6,416 nt of DNA, taken from Candidatus Shapirobacteria bacterium UBA1435. GTDB lineage: Bacteria; Patescibacteriota; Microgenomatia; UBA12405. The notes beneath the pieces were generated by a model. The model was not told where the DNA came from. It was given only the letters and a program-made list of their open reading frames with translations, and searched no databases. Shown here in pieces: positions 1 through 5,525 of this stretch. The DNA lies in contig DCTR01000048.1 of NCBI GenBank assembly GCA_002329385.1, positions 17,536 through 23,951 on the forward strand, given 5' to 3'. The position numbers were made by a program, and so were the translations under genes. Position 1 is the stretch's first letter. Every line of letters begins with the position of its first letter.

Positions 1-340
1 GCTTTTTATCGTCAAGCGGTTTATCCAAAAAACCTACCACCCCAGCCCTGACCCCTTCGACATTGTAAACATAAACCACCTTGCCCTCTCCCGCCCCGAT
101 TCCGCTTATCTCCACTCCGCCCACCTCATACTCACCCGCCCCCTTCAACACCAGTCTGGCATTATCGATCCCCAGATAATCTTTTGACAAATCACTAAAA
201 GACACCACCTGCGCCCCCAGTTTTTCCAAATCCTCGCCTGCTTCCGGATCAATCACGATTAATGGCCCCTTTTTGCTTTTAAACGTTACCGCCTGCTTGC
301 CGACTAGTTTTATTTCCATATCCGATTTTATTCCATCCAT
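1..340 (-). CDS. Degenerate metallo-beta-lactamase-fold protein (UlaG/COG2220-like), partial, N-terminal 113 residues
   Basis: The gene runs off the left edge, so only the first 113 codons are visible. The key signature is GEYEVGGVEISGI (residues 69-81), which resembles the G-EYE-G-V-I-G block of short UlaG-like MBL-fold proteins. The early strands (MEIKLVGKQAVTF, then PLIVIDP at 26-32) also fit the start of that fold. Where a true hydrolase would carry the HxHxDH metal-binding motif, this protein has VVSFSDLSKDYLG (45-57) with no histidine. The usual HLGD segment appears to be replaced by VVGFLD. It is therefore probably not a zinc hydrolase; its function is unknown. I chose the ATG at 340 because a GAGG lies 7 bases upstream. 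The in-frame ATG at 319 (Met8) fits the usual family N-terminus and is the alternative. Family call by eye; moderately sure. Confidence 0.6.
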   Translation of the reverse strand, partial: MDGIKSDMEIKLVGKQAVTFKSKKGPLIVIDPEAGEDLEKLGAQVVSFSDLSKDYLGIDNARLVLKGAGEYEVGGVEISGIGAGEGKVVYVYNVEGVRAGVVGFLDKPLDDKK

Positions 341-347
341 CGTCAAA

Positions 348-351
348 CCTC
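348..351 (-). promoter_or_regulatory. Shine-Dalgarno GAGG of the MBL-like gene
   Basis: On the minus strand GAGG lies 7 bases before the ATG at 340. It supports that start over the internal ATG at 319, which has no comparable site. No convincing -10 box was found for this gene in the 98-base divergent spacer. Confidence 0.5.
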
Positions 352-426
352 AATCTAAATCATCTGGTCGACACTAGATCACCTTTGCTCAAAGCCCCAC
401 CAGTCTCTGGCTCATGTGATATCATG

Positions 427-432
427 TAAAAT
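427..432 (+). promoter_or_regulatory. Putative -10 box (TAAAAT) giving a leaderless transcript
   Basis: TAAAAT ends 6 bases before the ATG at 439, so transcription would begin at or next to the start codon. The spacing matches that of the promoters at 1676, 1952 and 3276. No clear -35 box is visible. An overlapping alternative is TG-a-TATCAT at 417-425, which would give a leader of only a few bases. Its TGATATCA (417-424) is also a short perfect palindrome. Confidence 0.45.
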
Positions 433-438
433 ACTTTT

Positions 439-894
439 ATGGTTAGAGAACTGTTTCTTGCCATCATCCTCGGCGCCGTTCTTGGTTTTGGCATTACCGG
501 CGGTCTGGTCACTCTCAACAAACGCAACCGCACCCAGCCAAAACCAGCCGTCACCACCAACAACAGCCTCACCCCCACCCCGCTGTCTGCCACCCCCATC
601 ATCCAAGCCACCATCACCCCCGAACCGAGCCTCTTAACCATCGACTCTCCCGAAAACGAAACCATTACCCAAACCTCCCAGGTAACTATTAAGGGTCAAA
701 CCATTCCTCAAAGCACCGTCATTATCGCCGCCCCTCTTAAGATATATACCGTCACCGCCGACCAATCCGGAGCATTTACCGCCGAAATTGATCTGGAAAC
801 CGGAGTGAACATCGTCCAAATCAACTCCACCAACCCCGATAACACCCAAACCGAAAAGGAACTGATTATCACTTACTCCACTGCCAAAATCTAA
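439..894 (+). CDS. Membrane-anchored protein with a single Ig-like beta-sandwich domain
   Basis: This 151-residue protein has a hydrophobic N-terminal segment at about residues 5-26, acting as an anchor or uncleaved signal. A Thr/Pro/Asn-rich linker follows (about 30-63, with repeated TPTP-like pieces), then one predicted beta-sandwich (about 66-148). That domain follows the pattern of glucodextranase-B/Ig-like modules: a 'DSPENETIT' opening, 'VTIKGQTIPQSTVII', 'TADQSGAFTAEIDLETGVNIVQI' and a final 'KELIITY' strand. In such modules, 'G-F ... L-G-N-I-I' marks the turn before the last strands. No catalytic residues are evident, so a structural or adhesive role outside the membrane is likely. 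It probably forms an operon with the next gene, which starts 3 bases after this stop. There is no Shine-Dalgarno; the -10 box sits 6 bases upstream. The exact family is uncertain, but the gene is clearly real. Confidence 0.8.
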   Translation: MVRELFLAIILGAVLGFGITGGLVTLNKRNRTQPKPAVTTNNSLTPTPLSATPIIQATITPEPSLLTIDSPENETITQTSQVTIKGQTIPQSTVIIAAPLKIYTVTADQSGAFTAEIDLETGVNIVQINSTNPDNTQTEKELIITYSTAKI

Positions 895-897
895 ACT

Positions 898-1647
898 ATG
901 CTTTCCAAATCTCTCTTCCCCCTGATCATTTTCCTCTGTTCCCTTATTTTCCCCCAATCCTTCATCTTTGCCCAAACCCCAACCTCCTCCACTTCCGCCA
1001 CTCCCACCAAAGAATCCAAGCTCGAAGACATCCAGAAAATACGCCAGGCGGTCCAGCAAAAAGTTCAAGAAAAAATCAAAGAAATCACCTCCCCAGCCAA
1101 CGTCAAAAAAGCATATATCGGCAAAGTTATTGAAGTTGGTGTTGATTCTTTCACCATCGATTATCAAAACGGCACCCGGCAACTGCTTGTCGACACCGAC
1201 ACGGTTTATATTGACTCAAAACGAAACAAATCTTCCTTCGACAAGGTCAAAATTGGTCAGGACATCCTGGCCATGGGTTATACCGACGAGAACAACTCGC
1301 TGCTTACTAAGCGTCTGGTGTTTATCGACCTAAAGACCATATCTGAAAAGAAAAATATTATCATTGTCGCTACTCTGGTCGACGTCTCCAAGTCATCACC
1401 CATCGTCGTTGCCGTTCCTTTTGCCAACAAAGACACTCAATATCAGCTTAAAATCGACACCAAAACCGAGATTGTCAGTAAAGACGGACTAAAAATAAAA
1501 TCCGACTCCCTTTCTGCCGGCCACAAGGTAATCGCCATTTTCCCCATTTCCCCTTCTTCCAATTCCAAAACCTATTCCCTTACCAAACTTATCGACTTTG
1601 ACTACGCCTCCCCTTCCCCCACCCCAAAAAATCAAACCACTCCCTGA
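898..1647 (+). CDS. Secreted protein with two tandem DUF5666-like beta units
   Basis: This 249-residue protein has a Sec signal peptide at residues 1-25, with likely cleavage after Ala25 in FIFA-QTP. A Ser/Thr/Pro stretch follows, then a charged, probably coiled helix at about 40-64. Two related beta-rich units come next, at about 72-145 and 153-235. Unit 1 reads GKVIEVGVDSFTIDY...VDTDTVYI...KIGQDILAMGY...LTKRLVFID. Unit 2 repeats the plan: ATLVDVSKSSPIVVAV...IDTKTEIV...SAGHKVIAIF...LTKLIDFD. The order 'V-x-V-x-D-x-x-I, T-x-T-x-I, G-x-x-V-x-A, L-I' resembles DUF5666-type exported domains. The C-terminus is a short Pro/Ser/Thr tail. The start lies 3 bases after the upstream stop with no Shine-Dalgarno, suggesting translational coupling. 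It ends in TGA, so UGA is a stop codon here. Molecular function is unknown. Confidence 0.8.
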   Translation: MLSKSLFPLIIFLCSLIFPQSFIFAQTPTSSTSATPTKESKLEDIQKIRQAVQQKVQEKIKEITSPANVKKAYIGKVIEVGVDSFTIDYQNGTRQLLVDTDTVYIDSKRNKSSFDKVKIGQDILAMGYTDENNSLLTKRLVFIDLKTISEKKNIIIVATLVDVSKSSPIVVAVPFANKDTQYQLKIDTKTEIVSKDGLKIKSDSLSAGHKVIAIFPISPSSNSKTYSLTKLIDFDYASPSPTPKNQTTP

Positions 1648-1653
1648 CTTGGT

Positions 1654-1681
1654 TTGACAGTCCCCTTTTTATTGATAAAAT
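1654..1681 (+). promoter_or_regulatory. Strong sigma-70-type promoter (TTGACA, 16-base spacer, TG-a-TAAAAT) for the leader/tRNA-His unit
   Basis: A perfect TTGACA lies at 1654-1659. It is followed by a 16-base spacer and TAAAAT at 1676-1681, preceded by an extended -10 TG at 1673-1674. This is the best promoter in the window. The -10 box ends 6 bases before the ATG at 1688, so the RNA probably starts on the leader-peptide start codon. It sits just downstream of the preceding gene's stop, so the tRNA-His unit does not depend on that operon. Confidence 0.8.
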
Positions 1682-1687
1682 ATTCAC

Positions 1688-1735
1688 ATGGCTTCAAAGA
1701 CAACAGGTAGACTGTTCCACCATCGCGCCTGCTAA
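1688..1735 (+). CDS. Putative 15-residue leader peptide with tandem His codons (MASKTTGRLFHHRAC)
   Basis: A 15-codon ORF runs from ATG at 1688 to TAA at 1733-1735. It begins where transcription from the 1654-1681 promoter should start, matching the leaderless layout of hisS and rpmE. Its product contains Phe-His-His, with CAC CAT at 1718-1723, and the next genes are tRNA-His(GUG) and hisS. The two His codons lie in the left arm of the first of three competing hairpins. A stall there would change which hairpin forms. The peptide probably has no function beyond being translated. A small hairpin (1702-1706 with 1712-1716) lies within the ORF. Translation is inferred; the ORF, codons and pairings are read directly. 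Two His codons in a row could be chance, although the neighbours argue otherwise. Confidence 0.6.
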   Translation: MASKTTGRLFHHRAC

Positions 1736-1782
1736 CCGCGGCGGATGTGCCTGTTTTTTTAGTCAGCCGCCGCCAGGCGGTT
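1718..1782 (+). promoter_or_regulatory. Putative histidine transcription attenuator: pause hairpin, antiterminator and terminator
   Basis: Three mutually exclusive pairings can be drawn. Pairing 1:2 joins 1718-1729 with 1740-1749: ten base pairs, with single-base bulges at 1720 and 1725. Pairing 2:3, the antiterminator, joins GCGGCGG at 1738-1744 with CCGCCGC at 1767-1773: seven G-C pairs. Pairing 3:4, the terminator, joins 1765-1771 with 1776-1782. A ribosome stalled at the His codons (1718-1723) would cover arm 1, free arm 2 to pair with arm 3, and allow read-through into tRNA-His. A ribosome at the TAA (1733-1735) would cover arm 2 and let the terminator form. This follows the known logic of his and trp attenuators. 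The pairings are seen; regulation is inferred. Confidence 0.6.
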
Positions 1783-1788
1783 TTTTTT
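1765..1788 (+). terminator. Intrinsic terminator upstream of tRNA-His
   Basis: A five-pair GC stem (CCGCC 1767-1771 with GGCGG 1776-1780, loop GCCA) is extended by a G-U and an A-U pair. It is followed by a run of eight T at 1781-1788. It would end leader RNA started at about 1688 and any read-through from the operon upstream. A second run of seven T (1754-1760) follows the first hairpin by four bases and could add a pause or a weaker stop. Confidence 0.8.
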
Positions 1789-1802
1789 ACTTTAAAAATC
1801 AT

Positions 1803-1877
1803 GGTGGCTGTAGCTCAATTGGTTAGAGCACTTGCCTGTGGAGCAAGTGGTTGCGGGTTCAAGTCCCGTCAGTCACC
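1803..1877 (+). tRNA. tRNA-His (anticodon GTG)
   Basis: The cloverleaf is complete. The acceptor stem is 1804-1810 with 1870-1876, including one G-U pair. The D stem is GCTC/GAGC (1813-1816, 1826-1829). The anticodon stem is CTTGC/GCAAG (1831-1835, 1843-1847), with loop 1836-1842 and anticodon GTG at 1838-1840. There is a five-base variable loop and a T arm with loop TTCAAGT (1858-1864). The histidine identity pair is present: the extra G-1 at 1803 opposite C73 at 1877. The following bases are C-A-T, so CCA is not encoded and must be added by the nucleotidyltransferase. The gene lies 14 bases after the terminator T-run. Only weak AT-rich sequence lies directly upstream, so expression probably depends on read-through from the 1654-1681 promoter. 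Confidence 0.97.
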
Positions 1878-1948
1878 CATAAAACACTGCCGCGCCGATC
1901 TTTAGAATAACAAAATATTACCAAAAGACAGGACTAAATTAAAATTAG

Positions 1949-1957
1949 TGTTACAAT
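1949..1957 (+). promoter_or_regulatory. Extended -10 promoter of hisS (TG-t-TACAAT)
   Basis: TG at 1949-1950, one base, then TACAAT at 1952-1957. The box ends 6 bases before the hisS ATG at 1964, so the transcript should be leaderless. No good -35 box lies at the usual distance, which is common for extended -10 promoters. hisS can therefore be transcribed without reading through the attenuator. Confidence 0.7.
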
Positions 1958-1963
1958 CAAAAT

Positions 1964-3208
1964 ATGAAAAACTCTATCCAAACCCTCAAAGGCTTCCGCG
2001 ACTTTTTGCCTGTCGACTGTCAAACCAGAAACTATCTCAAAAACATCTTTATTGACACTTTTGAAACTTTCGGTTTCCAACCGCTTGAAACCCCGGCATT
2101 GGAATACGCTTCGGTTTTGATGGGCAAATATGGCGACGAAGCCGACAAACTGGTCTATCGTTTCCAGGATCAAGGCAATCGCGACATCGGTCTTCGTTAT
2201 GATCTCACCGTTCCCGCTGCCCGGGTCCTTTCCCAATATTCAAAACAAATTCCCCTCCCTTTTAAACGCTACCAGATCCAACCGGTATGGCGGGCCGAAA
2301 ACACCCAAAAGGGTCGCTATCGGGAAATACTGCAGTGCGACATCGACTCCTTCGGTTCCTCCTCCCCCGTCTCTGATGCCGAAATCATCGCCGTCATCTA
2401 TAACATCCTCCAGAAACTTAACTTTAGACGATATTCTATCCGAATAAACAGCCGCCTTGTCCTCTCCCAGATTTTAAGCTCATCCGGTATCACCGCTAAC
2501 CAAAATTCCATACTTCAAAGTCTCGACAAGTTAAACAAAATCGGTGAAAATGGAGTAAAAAATGAACTCAATTCCAAAGGCCTTTCCGACCCGCAGGTCA
2601 TCTCTCTTTTTGACTATATCAAAAGAGCTCAACCAGACGACAATCTTTCCCAGGTGATCAGCCGTCTGGCTGACTTTAATGTCCCGCCTTCCGCCTACAT
2701 CTTCGACCCATCTCTTGTCCGAGGTCTCGACTACTACACCGGCACCATCTTCGAGACATATGTTGAGGAACCCAAAATTGGTTCCATCACCGGCGGCGGC
2801 CGCTACGATAACCTGATCGCCTCGCTGGGTGGCCCCTCCCTGCCGGCTGTCGGCACCACCCTTGGCCTTGATCGTATTGCCGATTGCATTAAAGAGCTTA
2901 ACCTTCTCCCCAATCTTCCCACCACCAAAACAAAAATTTTGGTGGCCAACTTTTCTGCCGATACCGAAACCGCTAGCCTTAAGTTAGTCTCCCAACTACG
3001 CGACCAAAACATCCCAAGTCTTATCTACCCCAACTCTGACAAAATTAGCAAGCAATTGAAGTTCGCCGACAACCTCAAAATCCCCTTTGTTGCCATCATT
3101 GGCCCGGATGAAATCAAATCCAACTCAATCACTCTAAAAAACATGTCTCTTCAAACCCAACAAAAGGTTAACCTTGACCAGCTACTAAATATCCTTACTC
3201 TTTCCTAG
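1964..3208 (+). CDS. hisS: Histidyl-tRNA synthetase
   Basis: This class II synthetase joins histidine to tRNA-His in the cytoplasm using ATP. The product is 414 residues, close to the usual bacterial length of about 420. The N-terminus ([10 protein letters not shown]) is typical. Motif 2 spans about 101-130 ([23 protein letters not shown], with Arg110 and Arg120). The histidine-specific HisA motif [10 protein letters not shown] is at 251-260, and Arg253 corresponds to the family's catalytic arginine. The HisB block GGGRYDNL is at 277-284, and motif 3 ([11 protein letters not shown]) is at 295-305. The C-terminal anticodon-binding domain starts near 323 (TKILVANF). Its cognate tRNA, with the G-1:C73 identity pair, lies 86 bases upstream. 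There is no Shine-Dalgarno; the start follows an extended -10 box by 6 bases. It ends in TAG. A small GCCG/CGGC hairpin downstream lacks a T-run. Confidence 0.97.
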   Translation: MKNSIQTLKGFRDFLPVDCQTRNYLKNIFIDTFETFGFQPLETPALEYASVLMGKYGDEADKLVYRFQDQGNRDIGLRYDLTVPAARVLSQYSKQIPLPFKRYQIQPVWRAENTQKGRYREILQCDIDSFGSSSPVSDAEIIAVIYNILQKLNFRRYSIRINSRLVLSQILSSSGITANQNSILQSLDKLNKIGENGVKNELNSKGLSDPQVISLFDYIKRAQPDDNLSQVISRLADFNVPPSAYIFDPSLVRGLDYYTGTIFETYVEEPKIGSITGGGRYDNLIASLGGPSLPAVGTTLGLDRIADCIKELNLLPNLPTTKTKILVANFSADTETASLKLVSQLRDQNIPSLIYPNSDKISKQLKFADNLKIPFVAIIGPDEIKSNSITLKNMSLQTQQKVNLDQLLNILTLS

Positions 3209-3272
3209 CTTTACCAATTAGCCCACCCCAAACGCCGCTTCGGCAGATCATCTCACCGATACGCCCAAAATC

Positions 3273-3281
3273 TGCTATAAT
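3273..3281 (+). promoter_or_regulatory. Extended -10 promoter of rpmE (TG-c-TATAAT)
   Basis: A perfect TATAAT at 3276-3281 is preceded by TG at 3273-3274. It ends 7 bases before the rpmE ATG, again predicting a leaderless mRNA. No strong -35 box is seen. It probably also drives prfA, which starts 28 bases after rpmE. Confidence 0.75.
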
Positions 3282-3288
3282 TATCCCC

Positions 3289-3546
3289 ATGAAATCAGCA
3301 ATCCACCCTGCCTATAATTCGGACACCAAAGTCAGCTGTGCCTGCGGCAATCAGTTTACTACCGGCTCCACTCTGGAGAAAATTGACGTCGAGGTGTGCT
3401 CCCAATGTCACCCTTTTTTCACTGGTCAACATAAGTTTGTCGACACTCGCGGCCGGATCGATAAATTTAACAAGAGAGTCGAACAAGGCAAGGAGTATTT
3501 GACGAAAAAAGAAGAAAAGAAGGCCACCATCAAAAAGAAAGGTTAA
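3289..3546 (+). CDS. rpmE: Ribosomal protein bL31, zinc-binding form
   Basis: This protein of the large ribosomal subunit is 85 residues long, slightly longer than the usual 66-75. The opening [10 protein letters not shown] matches the family's 'M-K-x-x-I-H-P-x-Y' start. Four cysteines form the zinc site of the C+ type: Cys17 and Cys19 in SCACGNQF, and Cys37 and Cys40 in [11 protein letters not shown]. The block [18 protein letters not shown] (46-63) is the conserved ribosome-binding segment. The extra C-terminal tail (about 68-85) is rich in Lys and Glu. The rpmE-prfA order is common in bacteria and supports both calls. There is no Shine-Dalgarno; an extended -10 box lies 7 bases before the ATG. 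Confidence 0.96.
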   Translation: MKSAIHPAYNSDTKVSCACGNQFTTGSTLEKIDVEVCSQCHPFFTGQHKFVDTRGRIDKFNKRVEQGKEYLTKKEEKKATIKKKG

Positions 3547-3574
3547 GCCTTGTCGTTGTCACCCCGTCAATTAT

Positions 3575-4285
3575 ATGCCCACCGTCAACCCCGATATTGC
3601 CATTCTTGAATTCCGTCCCGGACCCGGCGGTGAAGAATCGCTTCTTTGGCTTCAGGATCTCGTCAATATGTATGTTCGCTATGCCAACCGGGTAGGTTGG
3701 AAAGTGTCACAGCTTGACGACGATATCATCAAAATCCAAGGTGTCGATGCTTATGGTCAGCTGAAATGGGAAACCGGCACCCATCGGGTGCAACGCATCC
3801 CTGTCACCGAAAAACACGGACGAATCCATACTTCCACTGCCGCCGTTGTCGTCCTCCCCCAAATTACCTCAAATGATATCCAGATAAAACCCGAAGATCT
3901 CGATATTACCGCCACTCGCGCCGGCGGTCATGGCGGTCAAAATGTCAATAAAGTCTCCACCGCCATCAGACTCGTCCACAAACCCAGCGGCATCACCCTT
4001 TCGGTTCGCCAGGAACGTTCACAACAACAAAATCGGGAAATCGCCATGGATATCCTCCGGGCAAAACTTTGGCAAATCGAGGAAGACAAGAAATTCTCCC
4101 AACTTGGCAACGCCAGGTCGGCCATCGGCCAGGCTATGCGTGCCGATAAAATCCGCACCTATAATTACTCCCGCAACCAAGTTAAGGACCACCGGCTCGA
4201 CCAATCCTTCAATCTCGAAAAATGCCTCAATGGCGACCTTACCGACCTGCTTTTGGGGCTATCGGCCCTCGATTCGCCACAATAA
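3575..4285 (+). CDS. prfA: Peptide chain release factor 1, short form lacking domain 1
   Basis: Release factor 1 reads UAA/UAG in the ribosomal A site and triggers hydrolysis of peptidyl-tRNA. The codon-recognition tripeptide is PVT (76-78, in HRVQRIPVTEKHGRIHTS). This fits the RF1 PxT motif and not the RF2 SPF motif. The catalytic GGQ is at 120-122 (GGHGGQNVNK), followed by the conserved QERSQQQN region (about 146-153) and RTYNYSRNQVKDHR (about 184-197). The protein has 236 residues against about 355-360 in typical RF1. It starts directly at the LEFRPGPGGEE segment of domain 2, so the roughly 100-residue helical domain 1 is absent. The loop after GWKV and the C-terminus are also shorter than usual. 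The frame is open upstream but offers no other ATG, and rpmE ends 28 bases before. No Shine-Dalgarno is visible. All core motifs are intact, so I regard it as functional and not a pseudogene. Confidence 0.9.
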   Translation: MPTVNPDIAILEFRPGPGGEESLLWLQDLVNMYVRYANRVGWKVSQLDDDIIKIQGVDAYGQLKWETGTHRVQRIPVTEKHGRIHTSTAAVVVLPQITSNDIQIKPEDLDITATRAGGHGGQNVNKVSTAIRLVHKPSGITLSVRQERSQQQNREIAMDILRAKLWQIEEDKKFSQLGNARSAIGQAMRADKIRTYNYSRNQVKDHRLDQSFNLEKCLNGDLTDLLLGLSALDSPQ

Positions 4286-4292
4286 AAATCTG

Positions 4293-5495
4293 TCATTCCT
4301 GTTCCTGCTTGCGCTTCTCCAAGACTACCTCCAGCGACAACTCTTTTTCTTCCCTCCACACCCTGACCTTCACCTTGTCCCCGATTTTCTTTTTATTTAT
4401 CATTGCCGACAGGCTGTCTTTGGTGTCTTCGTTTAGCCTCTGGCCATCAAATTCAATAATAATATCGTCAGCCTTAACTCCCCCTTTCTCTGCCGGGCTG
4501 CCTTCAATTACCTCTCTGACATACGCCCCCATTGGCACCTCGTTAAGCAACGCCGCTTGTTTTGAAATCATCGAATAGCTCACCCCCAAAAATGGCCTCT
4601 CAAATTCGCCGGTAGTCTTAAAGTTATTAATTGACTCTTTAACTATATTTATCGGCAAAGCAAATCCTATATTTTGGCCGCTTTGCGAAACTGCCACATT
4701 GACCCCAATTACTTCTCCGGAAGAATTTAATAATGGTCCTCCTGAGTTGCCCGGATTGATAGCGGCGTCGGTCTGAATGACATTATCTAGCTTCTCGTTT
4801 CCCTCAAAAGGCGACCCAGCCACAATTCCCCTACCCAACCCGGAAATAACTCCTTTGGTCACCGTCGATCTAAATTCACCCAGAGCCGTTCCTATGGCGA
4901 TTACCGTTTGTCCAACCTTCAGCTTGTCAGAATCGCCCAACGGAATCGGCGTTAAGTTTTTTCGGTCAATCTTTATTATCGCCAAATCTCTTCCTGGATC
5001 CGGATCACGGTATATTTCCTTTACCTCGACCACATCGTCCTTACCGATCACCACCTTATATTTGGCCTGGGTATCAGACACTACATGACGATTAGTCACT
5101 ATCAACCCGTCATTGCTGATCACAAACCCGGTCCCGATGTCCTGTTCAACCTTCTCTTCCCTCTGTCTGCCAGGCAAACCAGGAAATCCAAAAAAATCAC
5201 CAAAAAGTCCAAACCCATCAAACGGCGACAAATTTATCGTCCTGGTTTTACTCATCGACACCGTCACCACCCCCGGTGTTACCCTCTCCACCACTTTTGT
5301 CACCACCGATTCTTCGTCAACTATCTCTCGTTTCAATTCCGGAAACTCCACCCCTGTCTCTGTTCTCTTTACCAATCTGTCCAACATTTTTATGCCCTCT
5401 ATTCTATCCACTACTGCCCCGCCGACAAATGTCGCCACCATTCCCGCCCCTAGGGCTATCCCCAAAATAAAAGGCTTTAATGTTTTCGTTTTCAT
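4293..5495 (-). CDS. HtrA/DegP-type serine protease, membrane-anchored, one PDZ domain
   Basis: HtrA-family (S1C) proteases degrade misfolded proteins outside the cytoplasmic membrane. The product is 400 residues. A transmembrane anchor lies at about 8-30 (ILGIALGAGMVATFVGG), followed by a stalk. A Gly/Phe-rich loop at about 90-110 (FDGFGLFGDFFGFPGLPG) sits where HtrA proteases carry the regulatory LA loop. The catalytic triad is complete: His137 (TNRHVV), Asp170 (GRDLAIIKI) and Ser251 (GNSGGPLL). A single PDZ domain covers about 300-393, with carboxylate-loop region FLGVSY and a GSPAEKGGVKADDII segment. I start at the ATG at 5495, which has AGGAGG 5 bases upstream; a TTG five codons earlier is less likely. 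It follows the ctpA-type gene by 30 bases, probably in one operon. It ends in TGA, 7 bases from the end of convergent prfA, with no visible terminator. The subtype (htrA, degP or degQ) cannot be settled. Confidence 0.94.
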   Translation of the reverse strand: MKTKTLKPFILGIALGAGMVATFVGGAVVDRIEGIKMLDRLVKRTETGVEFPELKREIVDEESVVTKVVERVTPGVVTVSMSKTRTINLSPFDGFGLFGDFFGFPGLPGRQREEKVEQDIGTGFVISNDGLIVTNRHVVSDTQAKYKVVIGKDDVVEVKEIYRDPDPGRDLAIIKIDRKNLTPIPLGDSDKLKVGQTVIAIGTALGEFRSTVTKGVISGLGRGIVAGSPFEGNEKLDNVIQTDAAINPGNSGGPLLNSSGEVIGVNVAVSQSGQNIGFALPINIVKESINNFKTTGEFERPFLGVSYSMISKQAALLNEVPMGAYVREVIEGSPAEKGGVKADDIIIEFDGQRLNEDTKDSLSAMINKKKIGDKVKVRVWREEKELSLEVVLEKRKQEQE

Positions 5496-5500
5496 TAGCA

Positions 5501-5506
5501 CCTCCT
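5501..5506 (-). promoter_or_regulatory. Shine-Dalgarno AGGAGG of the htrA-type gene
   Basis: A full AGGAGG lies 5 bases before the ATG at 5495 on the minus strand and fixes that start. The ATG is six codons into the longer open frame that begins at a TTG. This is the strongest Shine-Dalgarno in the window and contrasts with the plus-strand genes, which have none. Confidence 0.85.
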
Positions 5507-5525
5507 GCAAAAAAACAAATATATA

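Noticed and set aside
341..438. Divergent minus-strand promoter for the MBL-like gene
   Set aside because: The best -10 candidates on the minus strand (TAGATT or TTTAGA near 354-361) match the consensus in only 3-4 of 6 positions and have no -35 partner.
634..1182. Long minus-strand open frame of 182 codons
   Set aside because: Its Gly/Phe/Asp-rich, low-complexity product is the shadow of two well-supported plus-strand genes and shows no recognisable domain.
1745..1762. Second mini-ORF (ATG TGC CTG TTT TTT TAG) in the leader
   Set aside because: Five codons over a T-run, with no ribosome site and no promoter at leaderless distance; best explained as chance.
1688..1800. T-box riboswitch controlling tRNA-His/hisS
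   Set aside because: T-box leaders are longer and carry an AGGGTGGnACCGCG-like antiterminator and a specifier loop. Only an ACCGCG-like fragment (1735-1740) occurs, without the GGTGG part, and the whole leader is about 100 bases.
3230..3245. GCCG-CTT-CGGC hairpin between hisS and rpmE as a terminator
   Set aside because: Only four base pairs and no T-run on either side.
3930..4436. Plus-strand open frame overlapping prfA and running past its stop
   Set aside because: It is out of frame with clear RF1 motifs and has low-complexity composition. It overlaps both prfA and the 3' end of htrA.
5496..5510. TTG start at 5510 for the htrA-type gene
   Set aside because: The extra five codons are the Shine-Dalgarno region itself (AGGAGG at 5501-5506), which points to the ATG at 5495.
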